Under the pieces are notes generated by a model, which saw only the letters and a program-made list of their open reading frames with translations, was not told the origin of the DNA and made no database searches. From Pseudomonas sp. ISL-84 (GTDB lineage Bacteria; Bacillota; Bacilli; Bacillales; Cytobacillaceae), in assembly GCA_018613035.1 (NCBI GenBank), contig JAGGRA010000012.1, forward strand, positions 1 through 56,228: DNA of 56,228 bases, written 5' to 3'. This document shows positions 48,806 to 56,228 of the stretch, one piece after another (within the stretch, counting starts at the first letter, position 1; every line of letters begins with the position of its first letter). A program made the translations under genes and the position numbers.

Positions 48806-49425
48806 TTTACTTCCTCCTTTTCCATGCTCTTTGCTTCATCTATAAATCTTTTAATTTTCCCAAGGTCCTTTTTTCCTTCTGTTTCAACCCCGCTGCTCAC
48901 ATCAACCATATACGGGCTAGCTGCTTTAATGCCTTCTGCCACATTCTCAGGGTTCAGACCTCCAGCGAGGATAATCTTTTTACCTAATAAAAGATTCTCA
49001 TTAAGGATGCTCCAATCGAATGAAACACCATTGCCTCCCCGATACTTACCCTTTGGACTATCCAGCAGGAAGTATTCATTTGAATACTCATCCAGCTTGG
49101 ATAGATCCTCAGCCGAGCCAACGCTCAATGCTTTTATAACAGGAAGAGAAAATCCGCAGCTGAATTCAGGTGTTTCATCACCATGCAGTTGGATAACATT
49201 TATACCTGCGATCTCAACAATCTTCTCTATGGTTTCTTTTGTTTCATTTACAAACACGCCTACTTTTAATAGATCCTCCGGAAGCTGGTGTATGATCTTC
49301 CCTGCTTCCTCCGGGTCAATTCTCCTCTTGCTTTGCGCAAAAACAAACCCGAGGGCATCGGCACCACTTTCAATTGCTGACAATGCTGTTTTAATGTCCC
49401 TAATTCCGCAAATTTTTACCTTCAT
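48802..49425 (-). CDS. trpF: Phosphoribosylanthranilate isomerase
   Basis: The 207-residue TIM barrel starts [10 protein letters not shown], with the catalytic Cys in KICGI and the general-acid Asp at about residue 130 in [19 protein letters not shown]. The [10 protein letters not shown] and VDVSSGVE segments bind phosphate. It overlaps both trpC and trpB by four bases. It isomerises PRA to the CdRP substrate of TrpC. Confidence 0.95.
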   Translation of the reverse strand: MKVKICGIRDIKTALSAIESGADALGFVFAQSKRRIDPEEAGKIIHQLPEDLLKVGVFVNETKETIEKIVEIAGINVIQLHGDETPEFSCGFSLPVIKALSVGSAEDLSKLDEYSNEYFLLDSPKGKYRGGNGVSFDWSILNENLLLGKKIILAGGLNPENVAEGIKAASPYMVDVSSGVETEGKKDLGKIKRFIDEAKSMEKEEVK

Positions 49426-50216
49426 TGTTTTACAGCCCCTTGCAAAGGAAGCTTCATTGCCTTCAGCAGCCCTTCCAGATTATCTGCTTTCATAAACGCT
49501 TCTCCGACAAGAATGCCGTTTGCTCCTGCTGCAATTACACGATGCACATCCTCTTCCGTTTTGATGCCGCTCTCGCTAATCAGGAATCTGCCCGCCTTCT
49601 TAATAGCTGGTGCAAGCTTTTCCGTTGCTTCAAGGTTCACTTCAAAGGTTTTTAAGTTTCGATTGTTGACACCAATTAATTTTGTTCCCGTTTCTAGTGC
49701 TGTTTCCAATTCTTCTTCATTATGGATCTCCATCAGCACCTCTAGTTCCTGCTCAAGAGCAAAATTGTAAAGCTCTTTCAGCCTTTCCGCATCCATTGCA
49801 GCAACAATCAGCAAGATAAGATTCGCACCTGCCGCCTTTGCTTTTAAGATTTGTGCCTCATCTATAATAAAATCCTTGCAAAGGATCGGCAGATCAACTG
49901 TTTCCCTTACAGCAGTTAAATCAGAAAAGCTGCCTTTAAAAAAGCTTCTATCGGTCAAAACTGAAATCGCATCTGCACCAAAATTTTTATAAAATAATGC
50001 CTGTTCCTCAGGTTTCTGAGAAATATTAATATCCCCTTTTGATGGTGAAGCCCTTTTGAATTCGGCTATGACAGCAAGTTCATTTTCCTTCTCAAGACGG
50101 GATATGAAGGAATGTTTTTCAAATTTCAAATCTGCCTTTTCTGTTTCTTTTTTTTCATGCAGCTCCATAATTTCTTTTCTTTTTTCAGCTAAAATTTTAT
50201 CTAAAATGGTTTCCAT
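49422..50216 (-). CDS. trpC: Indole-3-glycerol phosphate synthase
   Basis: The 264-residue barrel carries the motifs VIAEFKRASPSKGDI (catalytic Lys), LCKDFIIDEAQI (catalytic Lys), LIGVNNRNLKTFEV and ISESGIKTEEDV. It ring-closes CdRP to indole-glycerol phosphate. It begins at the base next to the trpD stop codon and overlaps trpF by four bases. Confidence 0.96.
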   Translation of the reverse strand: METILDKILAEKRKEIMELHEKKETEKADLKFEKHSFISRLEKENELAVIAEFKRASPSKGDINISQKPEEQALFYKNFGADAISVLTDRSFFKGSFSDLTAVRETVDLPILCKDFIIDEAQILKAKAAGANLILLIVAAMDAERLKELYNFALEQELEVLMEIHNEEELETALETGTKLIGVNNRNLKTFEVNLEATEKLAPAIKKAGRFLISESGIKTEEDVHRVIAAGANGILVGEAFMKADNLEGLLKAMKLPLQGAVKQ

Positions 50217-51242
50217 TTATATCACCTCTTTTTGAAAGCTTTTGCTTGCTTTAATTAATTGTTGGAGTTTATCAAAAGCTGCTCCTGAGTCGATGCTTTC
50301 TCTTGCTATATCAATCCCTCTTTGAATGGTGTCTGCTTTGCCTCCAGTAAAGATGCCAATCCCGGCATTCAACAGCACTGTATCTCTTTTTGCCCCTTTT
50401 TCACCTTTAAGGACATTTAAAAGAATTTCCGCATTTTCTCTGGAATCTCCGCCTCTGATGGCATCATTGCTGTAAACAGGCAGTCCAACCTCTTCAGGAT
50501 GCAATATCGTTTCGATTACTTTGCCATTGTCAAGTATAGCCAAATGATTTTCTCCCTGCAGCGAGGCTTCATCCATATAACCTGCACCATTCAGGACAAC
50601 AGCTCGTTTTCTGCCCAATGTTTTCAATACTTCTGCGAACATCATCGTGTAATCTCTGCGGTAAATGCCAAGGAGCTGATTATCAAGTTCAACCGGATTA
50701 GTCAGCGGTCCGATTAAGTTGAATGTGGTCGGAATTCTTAAATCCTTGCGCACTTTCATGATTCTCTTGATGTTCGGGTGAACATGGGGAGCAAACAGGA
50801 ATGCAATCCCGATTTCTTCAAGGATCTCTTCAGTCCGTTCCGGCGAGTTATTTAAGTTAATGCCCAAATGCTCCAGTACATCAGCACTGCCGGTTTTGCT
50901 GGAAACACTTCTATTTCCATGCTTGGCAACGGGAATTCCCGCTCCGGCAATCACAAATGCCGAGGTGGAACTGATATTAAAGCTGCTTGATCCATCTCCG
51001 CCTGTTCCGCAATTATCCAAAACATTGGGAATCTTCTTGCTAAATGTTAGTGATTTATCTCTCATAGCTCTTACAATTCCTGCAATTTCGTCAACCGTTT
51101 CTCCCTTCGTCTTTAGGCTGACCATAAAAGCGGCTATTTCACTATCTGTTACATCATTAGAAAAAATAGTATCCATTGCTTCCTTCATTTCTGCTTCTGT
51201 TAAAGACTCTCTATCAGATAACCGTTGCAGTATTGTTTTCAT
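50217..51242 (-). CDS. trpD: Anthranilate phosphoribosyltransferase
   Basis: The open frame extends to 51353, but ATG at 51242 (MKTILQRLSDRES) with AAAGAAAG upstream fits the family; 341 residues. Motifs are the PRPP-binding DNCGTGGDGSSSFNIS, KHGNRSVSSKTGSADVLE and FNLIGPLTNPV. It transfers phosphoribose to anthranilate. Its start overlaps trpG by 29 bases. Confidence 0.95.
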   Translation of the reverse strand: MKTILQRLSDRESLTEAEMKEAMDTIFSNDVTDSEIAAFMVSLKTKGETVDEIAGIVRAMRDKSLTFSKKIPNVLDNCGTGGDGSSSFNISSTSAFVIAGAGIPVAKHGNRSVSSKTGSADVLEHLGINLNNSPERTEEILEEIGIAFLFAPHVHPNIKRIMKVRKDLRIPTTFNLIGPLTNPVELDNQLLGIYRRDYTMMFAEVLKTLGRKRAVVLNGAGYMDEASLQGENHLAILDNGKVIETILHPEEVGLPVYSNDAIRGGDSRENAEILLNVLKGEKGAKRDTVLLNAGIGIFTGGKADTIQRGIDIARESIDSGAAFDKLQQLIKASKSFQKEVI

Positions 51243-51825
51243 CTTTCTTTTCCCTCCCGATTGTTTGTAAAAAGTTTTCCAATATCTTTTTGCCAAGTAC
51301 CGTTCCCACTGACTCCGGATGGAATTGCAAACCGTAAAGAGGATATGCTTCATGCTTGATGGCCATTATCTCATTGTCATCCATGGACCTCGCCAATACT
51401 TGAAAGCTGCCTGGCAAAGTGCCGGATTGAATGATTAAAGAATGGTAACGCATGATATTGATGGGCTGTGGCATATATTGAAACAGCTGCGAACCATTAT
51501 GCTTCAGGTTTGAAACCTTGCCATGCATGATTTTCCTGGCTTTTTCGATTTTGGCGCCAAACGCAAAACCAATTGCCTGATGGCCCAGGCAAATCCCTAG
51601 AATGGGCAGCTTTTTATGGAAATTACGAATCACTTCTACAATAATCCCGGCTTGTTCCGGTCTGCCTGGCCCCGGCGAAAGCACAATTGCCTCAGGATTC
51701 AGTTTCTCTATTTCTTCAAGGGTGATTTGGTCATTGCGGACTACTTTAATTTCTTCCCCAAGTTCCCCTAAATATTGATAAAGGTTATAAGTGAATGAAT
51801 CATAATTATCAATCAGTAAAATCAT
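51214..51825 (-). CDS. trpG: Anthranilate synthase glutamine amidotransferase component
   Basis: The 203-residue class I amidotransferase has the nucleophile Cys in GICLGHQAIGFAFG and the His/Glu of LQFHPESVGT; the N-terminus MILLIDNYDSFTYNLYQYLG is typical. It supplies ammonia to TrpE. In B. subtilis trpG lies in the folate operon and is shared with PabB, whereas here it lies between trpE and trpD. A shared role with folate synthesis remains possible. Confidence 0.93.
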   Translation of the reverse strand: MILLIDNYDSFTYNLYQYLGELGEEIKVVRNDQITLEEIEKLNPEAIVLSPGPGRPEQAGIIVEVIRNFHKKLPILGICLGHQAIGFAFGAKIEKARKIMHGKVSNLKHNGSQLFQYMPQPINIMRYHSLIIQSGTLPGSFQVLARSMDDNEIMAIKHEAYPLYGLQFHPESVGTVLGKKILENFLQTIGREKKDENNTATVI

Positions 51826-53215
51826 TTTTATCCTCCAAAAATGCTTTTAGTTTATGAAGTGTTTCTTCATATTCTTTTTCTGGAACCGAATCATGAACGA
51901 TCCCCGCACCAGCCTGTATATATGCATAGCCATCTTTAATGACCATGGTTCTGATCGCAAGAGCGAAATCCATATTGCCATTTCCGGAAAAATAGCCGAC
52001 TGCCCCAGAATAGATACCTCTTTTAACTTTTTCAAGTTCATTAATAATTTCCATTGCCCGAATCTTAGGAGCGCCGGAAACTGTCCCGGCAGGCAAGCAT
52101 GCGATTAAGGCGTCAATGGCTGAATATGGGTTTTTCAGCTTGCCTCCAACTTCTGATACCAGGTGCATAACATGCTTATATCTCTCGATTACCATGTTTT
52201 TTTCAATCGTGATTGAGCCAAATTCACAGACACGGCCGAGGTCATTTCGGCCCAGATCCAAGAGCATGCGATGCTCGGCAAGCTCCTTTTCATCTTCTTT
52301 TAAGCTTTTTTCAAGCTGGAGGTCCTCTGCTTCCGTTTTCCCTCTTGGCCTTGTTCCAGCAATGGGGTTTGTTATCACCTTATCGCCAGTCGCTTTGATG
52401 AGGCTTTCGGGTGATGCTCCTGCAACCGCATAATCCTCAAATTCAAGATAATACATATATGGCGACGGGTTTTGCACTCTTAATTTTCGGTAAAAGGAGA
52501 AGGGGTCGCCTGTCATTTCAGCTTTCAATCGCTGTGACAAAACTACTTGAAAAATGTCACCCTCTTCAATGTATTTCTTTGCTTTTTTTACTTTGTCAAC
52601 AAAGTCTTCTTTTGAAGTGGAAGCCTTAAAATCATTTAGGGCAGCTTCATTGGATTCCATATTGCTGTTTCCATTTTGGATTTCTGTCTTTCTTTTCTCC
52701 ACTTTTTGGCGAAGTCGTGATACATCCGTTTTTTCAGTCAAAGGCATTGCGACAAGGTAAACCTTTTGCTCCAGGTGGTCAAACACAGCAACCTCTTCAA
52801 AAAACATAAGATGAACATCTGGAACATTCAATTCATCTTCTGGAACCCTTCCGATATCCTCGTACTGTCTGATCACATCATAGCCTGCATATCCCACAGC
52901 CCCTCCGCAAAACGGAAATCGTTCAAGCTGCGGTCTATTATCCTCAGGCATAATTTTCTTTAAGACATCGAGCGGCTTTTCAGAAAGCACCTCATCATTT
53001 CCATCTGTTGTGATGGTTGTAAGGTTTCCATCTCCCTTAAGCTCCATCACAGGATCTGCGCCAATGAATGAATACCTGCCTGACTTTTCATGCTTTAATG
53101 AGCTTTCGAAAAGGAACTTCTTTTTCCCGCTCATTCTCTGGTAAATCAAAATGGGTGTTAATGTATCACCCTCAAGCTCTTCGATCATGTATCGTTCATC
53201 AATAATCGTCTTCAA
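51809..53215 (-). CDS. trpE: Anthranilate synthase component I
   Basis: The 468-residue chorismate-binding enzyme starts at a TTG with GGAGGAG seven bases upstream. The N-terminal part carries the tryptophan feedback region (LLFESSLKHEKSGRYSF-like, around residues 35-50). The catalytic half has the motifs SPSPYMYYLEF-type loop, IAGTRPRGKTEAED, HRMLLDLGRNDLGRV, LPAGTVSGAPKIRAMEII and QAGAGIVHDSVPE. It makes anthranilate with TrpG. Its leader contains two T-box riboswitches. Confidence 0.95.
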   Translation of the reverse strand: MKTIIDERYMIEELEGDTLTPILIYQRMSGKKKFLFESSLKHEKSGRYSFIGADPVMELKGDGNLTTITTDGNDEVLSEKPLDVLKKIMPEDNRPQLERFPFCGGAVGYAGYDVIRQYEDIGRVPEDELNVPDVHLMFFEEVAVFDHLEQKVYLVAMPLTEKTDVSRLRQKVEKRKTEIQNGNSNMESNEAALNDFKASTSKEDFVDKVKKAKKYIEEGDIFQVVLSQRLKAEMTGDPFSFYRKLRVQNPSPYMYYLEFEDYAVAGASPESLIKATGDKVITNPIAGTRPRGKTEAEDLQLEKSLKEDEKELAEHRMLLDLGRNDLGRVCEFGSITIEKNMVIERYKHVMHLVSEVGGKLKNPYSAIDALIACLPAGTVSGAPKIRAMEIINELEKVKRGIYSGAVGYFSGNGNMDFALAIRTMVIKDGYAYIQAGAGIVHDSVPEKEYEETLHKLKAFLEDKNDFTD

Positions 53216-53245
53216 GTTATTTCTCCTCCAGTTCGTTGACAGAAA

Positions 53246-53525
53246 TAAAAAAGTCCTCTATACACACAGGGATTGTGTGTATAGAGGACGTATCATGTGA
53301 CCGTGGTGCCACCTCATTTCAGAGCAGCTAGCTGCTCCCTCTTCGGGTACGGATTAGATAAAACAACAATCGATACCCTATCCTTTTAACGGCGGAAACC
53401 GTGCTTTCCTACTGTTTTCAGAAAGCCTCTCGCAAGTCCATTCGATTGATTTTCCGTACCGGGTTCCCACCTGCCCCGGCTCTCTGGAACGGAAAGTATC
53501 AATGTACTCCTCTTGCTCAACGATT
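53246..53525 (-). promoter_or_regulatory. T-box riboswitch 2 (Trp, proximal to trpE)
   Basis: Read leftward, the leader has the AGAGAGC...GGTGG stem I features, specifier UGG (complement at 53438-53440), and the T-box AGGTGGCACCACGG (53301-53314). It ends in a perfect 16-bp terminator stem GTCCTCTATACACACA (arms 53253-53268 and 53274-53289) with a T-run. Uncharged tRNA-Trp would favour the antiterminator and trp expression. Confidence 0.93.
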
Positions 53526-53551
53526 TAAAGCTATAAAGTTTTAAAGGAAAT

Positions 53552-53830
53552 AAAAAAGGCTCCCCGTCTTAAAAAGGACGAGAAACCCGTGGTGCCACCT
53601 TCATTAGCTGAAATTTCAGCTCACTTTAACAGATATCAAAACGAAAAACGCTTGAATATCTGTCCCTTGTAACGATGAGACCGTTCGCCAAAGCCTACTG
53701 CTTTAAAAGGTTCGGTTTGGAGGCTCGAAAGTCCATTCACTTCAGCATTCGCACTGATTTGCACCAACCATCAGCTCTCTAAAGCTTCCGCAGAAGTTAC
53801 TACTCTTTGTCATTGCCTTTCGATATATTG
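53552..53830 (-). promoter_or_regulatory. T-box riboswitch 1 (Trp, distal)
   Basis: This second complete T-box lies directly upstream: stem I with AGAGAGCTGATGGTTGGTGC, UGG specifier (complement at 53733-53735) in the same GAATGGACTT context as the other, and T-box AGGTGGCACCACGG (53587-53600). The terminator pairs GGTTTCTCGTC with GACGGGGAGCC (53558-53588) and ends in six Ts. Two gates in series should sharpen the response. Confidence 0.92.
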
Positions 53831-53836
53831 CTTATT

Positions 53837-53865
53837 ATAATATTCCGATAAATAAAAAATGTCAA
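53837..53865 (-). promoter_or_regulatory. Sigma-A promoter of the trp operon
   Basis: Leftward TTGACA (53860-53865), a 17-bp spacer and TATTAT (53837-53842) place the start point near 53830, right at the first T-box. Confidence 0.8.
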
Positions 53866-53936
53866 GGGATGAACAAAAAATTATTATAAAAAATGTTTTC
53901 GCAAACTTTGTTGATTTTCAAACAAGTAGTGTAGAG

Positions 53937-54066
53937 GTTGATTTCCGCTCCAGGATGCTCAAGCTTCCGCGGGGCGGGCGGTGAGCCTCCTCGGCGCGCA
54001 GCGCCTGTGGGGTCTCACCTGTCCCACTCCTCCCGCTGGAGTCTCGCACCTTACGCTCCAATCAAC
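53937..54066. repeat. GTTGATT element copy 4 (130 bp, MITE-like)
   Basis: It starts GTTGATTTCCGCTCC and ends ACGCTCCAATCAAC, the terminal inverted repeat. Internal blocks GTGAGCCTCCTCG, GGGGTCTCACCTGTCCC and CCCGCTGGAGTCTCGCACC match copy 1. It lies between the trp promoter and the MOSC gene. Confidence 0.8.
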
Positions 54067-54111
54067 CAACCTTATTTAACCATTTTTTCATTTACAAAAT
54101 CATTTATAACT

Positions 54112-54753
54112 TTATAAAAGTGCTTTTTCCAGTTTCTCTCTCCAAACATCAGCAAGCTCCTGAACCTTCAGCAACTCTGCAACAGCAGTTCGATTCTTGC
54201 GGTTATGAAACAATATATAATTTGCTTCAAGGACCGAAATATTTTCCTGTTTTCTTTCCACCAGCTTAAGGCAGGAATCCGCTCCCACTCTTCCTTCTTC
54301 AAGCACTCTGAAAAAATAACCGGTGTACCCTGTTTCGACAATTCTGCCTAAAAGCCGGTCTTCACCATTATACTTCGATATGGTTGAACATGGAATGCGT
54401 CCCTGTGTTATTTGCACCATTGCCTCCCCCAGTGAATAAACATCCCCGATAAAAACATCCTTCTCAAGCATATTGCTTACACATATATTTTCCCCGAAGG
54501 ATGGCAGATTGAAAACCTTCTTGAATTCTTTTTCCCACATTTGATAATGCTCATAAGGATAAAGGCAGACAGCCCTGTCAGGGCCGCCATGGAAATCTAT
54601 ATTGGCCACACCATCTCCGATAAAGCCTTCCTTCGTTAAAAAAGCATCAGCAGTTTTACCTTTACCAATCCCTGAAGTCTCCTCTTTATTTTTCCAATAA
54701 TACAGTTGTGGCTTTCCTACGCTTAAACACTTGATGATCCCGTTTGTCTCCAT
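54112..54753 (-). CDS. MOSC domain protein (YiiM-like)
   Basis: The 213-residue protein has the MOSC beta-barrel (about 20-160): GFIGDGVANIDFHGGPDRAVCLYPYEHYQ, PSFGENICVSNM and the conserved Cys in TQGRIPCSTISKY. A C-terminal 3-alpha segment (YILFHNRKNRTAVAELLKVQEL) is typical of YiiM. YiiM-type proteins use molybdenum cofactor to reduce N-hydroxylated compounds. It is relevant that a Mo-cofactor enzyme cluster lies in the same window, though 23 kb away. GAGGGG precedes the ATG. Confidence 0.88.
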   Translation of the reverse strand: METNGIIKCLSVGKPQLYYWKNKEETSGIGKGKTADAFLTKEGFIGDGVANIDFHGGPDRAVCLYPYEHYQMWEKEFKKVFNLPSFGENICVSNMLEKDVFIGDVYSLGEAMVQITQGRIPCSTISKYNGEDRLLGRIVETGYTGYFFRVLEEGRVGADSCLKLVERKQENISVLEANYILFHNRKNRTAVAELLKVQELADVWREKLEKALL

Positions 54754-54931
54754 TAAATTCCCCTCGCCCAGTTTGTATTTTTTTATATTTTAACTCTTTT
54801 TTTTAGTAAAACGAACATTTATTTCCATCATTTGATTTTTCCCATAAAAAGTAAACCCTTTTTCTAATTAGTTTCCGTGTTATAAGCTCATATTAATATT
54901 AGTTTGATTAACGAAAAGGAAGGTAAGAAAT

Positions 54932-56191
54932 ATGGAGCATGTTGAAAATTTACAATCCGTAAATTCAAAAGCCAAAAAGAAGACCGGAGATGATGTTCAT
55001 AACCAAAAATGGGCCATTCTTTCACTTTCTTCAATTCCTCTCGTTATGACCCTTGGAAATTCTATGTTAATTCCAGTATTGCCTGAAATGGAAAACAAAC
55101 TAAATATTTCTTCATTCCAATCAAGCATGATTATTACGGTATACAGTATTGTAGCCATAATCTTGATACCTATCGCCGGCTTTTTATCCGATCATATAGG
55201 CCGTAAAAAAGTAATCATTCCAAGTCTTCTCATTGCGGGAATTGGCGGGCTCATCTCAGGATGGGCTGCCTGGAAAGTGGATGATGCCTATTGGATAATA
55301 TTAGCGGGCAGGGCATTGCAGGGGGTTGGTGCTGCTGGAGCGGCACCAATTGTTATGCCGCTGGTCGGTGATATGTTCAAGAATGATAATGATGTAAGCA
55401 GCTCGCTCGGTTTAATCGAAACATCCAATACATTCGGGAAAGTCTTGTCACCTATTCTTGGTGCCTTTTTGGCAGGATTCATTTGGTTTTTGCCATTTTT
55501 TTCATTTCCTGTATTTTGTACCATATCCATAATGCTAGTGTTCTTCCTTGTAAAAACACCAAATAAACGTGAAGAACCGCTGCCATTGAAGAAATTTTGG
55601 GGAAATATCAAGGATACCTTTAAGAACAATGGTAAATGGCTTTACGCTATCTTTTTTATTGGTGCAATTCTTATGTTTGTCCTTTTTGGAATCCTTTTTT
55701 ATTTATCTGATATACTGGAAAAAACGTATGAAATTAAAGATGTTAAAAAAGGGCTTCTCCTGGCGGTTCCACTGGGTGCTCTTTGTATTTCGTCCTATTT
55801 GACTGGCAAAAAAATAAAAGAAAATAAAATTTTGATGAAATGGATAATATTTTTAGGAACTGTTCTGGTTGCTGGTGCGACTGCCATTCTCAGCTTTTCA
55901 AACAATATGTGGTTTATGATTGGCATGTTCCTGTTTGCTGGTATTGGTATAGGGGTTGCCCTCCCATCTTTGGATGCTCTTATTACTGAAGGCATTGAAA
56001 AAGCGGAAAGAGGAACCATTACATCCATTTACAGCTCTATGAGATTTATTGGAGTTGCTGCGGGTCCCCCGGCAATCGCAATTCTAATGAAGCACTCTGA
56101 CAAGGCGCTTTTTTATATATTAAGTGCTATAACCATTCTTGCAGCCCTGGCGACAATGATGGCTATAAAACCCGATAAAAATGAAGCATAA
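54932..56191 (+). CDS. MFS drug/metabolite exporter
   Basis: The 419-residue protein has a charged N-terminus (about 1-28), then 12 transmembrane helices. The MFS loop 2-3 motif is GFLSDHIGRKKVIIP. Motif C of drug-proton antiporters is in TM5 (ETSNTFGKVLSPILGAFL, a variant of the usual G-x-x-x-G-P-x-x-G-G). The sequence suits an efflux pump of the DHA group; the substrate is unknown. AAGGAAGG precedes the ATG. No regulator is adjacent and the window ends 37 bases later. Confidence 0.85.
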   Translation: MEHVENLQSVNSKAKKKTGDDVHNQKWAILSLSSIPLVMTLGNSMLIPVLPEMENKLNISSFQSSMIITVYSIVAIILIPIAGFLSDHIGRKKVIIPSLLIAGIGGLISGWAAWKVDDAYWIILAGRALQGVGAAGAAPIVMPLVGDMFKNDNDVSSSLGLIETSNTFGKVLSPILGAFLAGFIWFLPFFSFPVFCTISIMLVFFLVKTPNKREEPLPLKKFWGNIKDTFKNNGKWLYAIFFIGAILMFVLFGILFYLSDILEKTYEIKDVKKGLLLAVPLGALCISSYLTGKKIKENKILMKWIIFLGTVLVAGATAILSFSNNMWFMIGMFLFAGIGIGVALPSLDALITEGIEKAERGTITSIYSSMRFIGVAAGPPAIAILMKHSDKALFYILSAITILAALATMMAIKPDKNEA

Positions 56192-56228
56192 AAAAATCCG
56201 TATCGATTTAGAGTGACCCAGTAAAATG

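Noticed and set aside
48767..49495. 242-codon rightward open frame opposite trpF/trpC
   Set aside because: It lies antisense to two confident trp genes, has no ribosome site, and its serine/leucine-rich composition is what the reverse strand of a codon-biased gene gives.

Overview
The window reads as chromosome of a spore-forming, low-GC Bacillaceae bacterium. Evidence includes tnrA, cdaS (a sporulation-type diadenylate cyclase), an amiE-nagZ-namZ muropeptide operon of the Bacillus subtilis ybb type, a PbpA-type PBP2, KtrD-like potassium transport, T-box control of trp, purine-rich Shine-Dalgarno sequences and frequent TTG/GTG starts. I cannot fix the species; a Cytobacillus-like or related genus is a guess. 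I see no rRNA, tRNA, CRISPR array, transposase or phage gene.

Layout. 0.2-5.7 kb (mostly minus strand): a secreted LVIVD-repeat protein, a nitrilase/GNAT/GNAT operon, an NTF2-like protein and small proteins. 5.9-12.8 kb (minus): a cell-wall recovery operon, amiE > nagZ > namZ, followed by a GlcNAc-type PTS EIICB. 13.2-18.3 kb (minus): an ABC exporter, an M3 oligopeptidase broken by one in-frame stop, a two-gene ThrE-type exporter and tnrA. Between tnrA and two divergent small genes lie two TnrA boxes, each about 49 bp from a predicted start point. 19-20.5 kb (plus): padR-chrA with a candidate operator.

20.65-30.9 kb (minus) is the most interesting block, a 12-gene apparent operon. It encodes a molybdopterin nitrate-reductase-type enzyme with NarI-like membrane, four-cluster ferredoxin and Tat-signal Rieske subunits. 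Three small proteins of unknown function follow, then a NarK-type nitrate porter carrying a C-terminal PAS domain and a histidine kinase that has no sensor domain. The operon ends with a NarL/NreC-type response regulator, an NreA-like GAF nitrate receptor and a second kinase with duplicated Aer/NifL-like PAS domains. Two GC-rich palindromes exactly 21 bp apart precede the first gene. My reading is a self-regulated nitrate respiration or detoxification module in which the transporter itself may feed a kinase.

31-40 kb holds small proteins, PBP2, a DinB-family protein, an SRAP protein and KtrD. 39.9-40.8 kb is a gene-free stretch with inverted-repeat ends, an array of quasi-palindromes and a MITE-like element. 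40.9-46.5 kb: cdaS, a methyltransferase, LemA/TPM proteins and an SsuABC/YtlACD-type ABC importer. 46.8-53.9 kb: a complete trpEGDCFBA operon behind two tandem T-box riboswitches, both with UGG specifiers. The window ends with a MOSC protein and an MFS exporter.

Two repeat themes recur in the intergenic DNA: a roughly 130-bp element with GTTGATT...AATCAAC ends (three near-complete copies, one related variant and fragments), and arrays of TTCGTTGATA/TTCGCTAA words spaced 18-21 bp apart (three sites).
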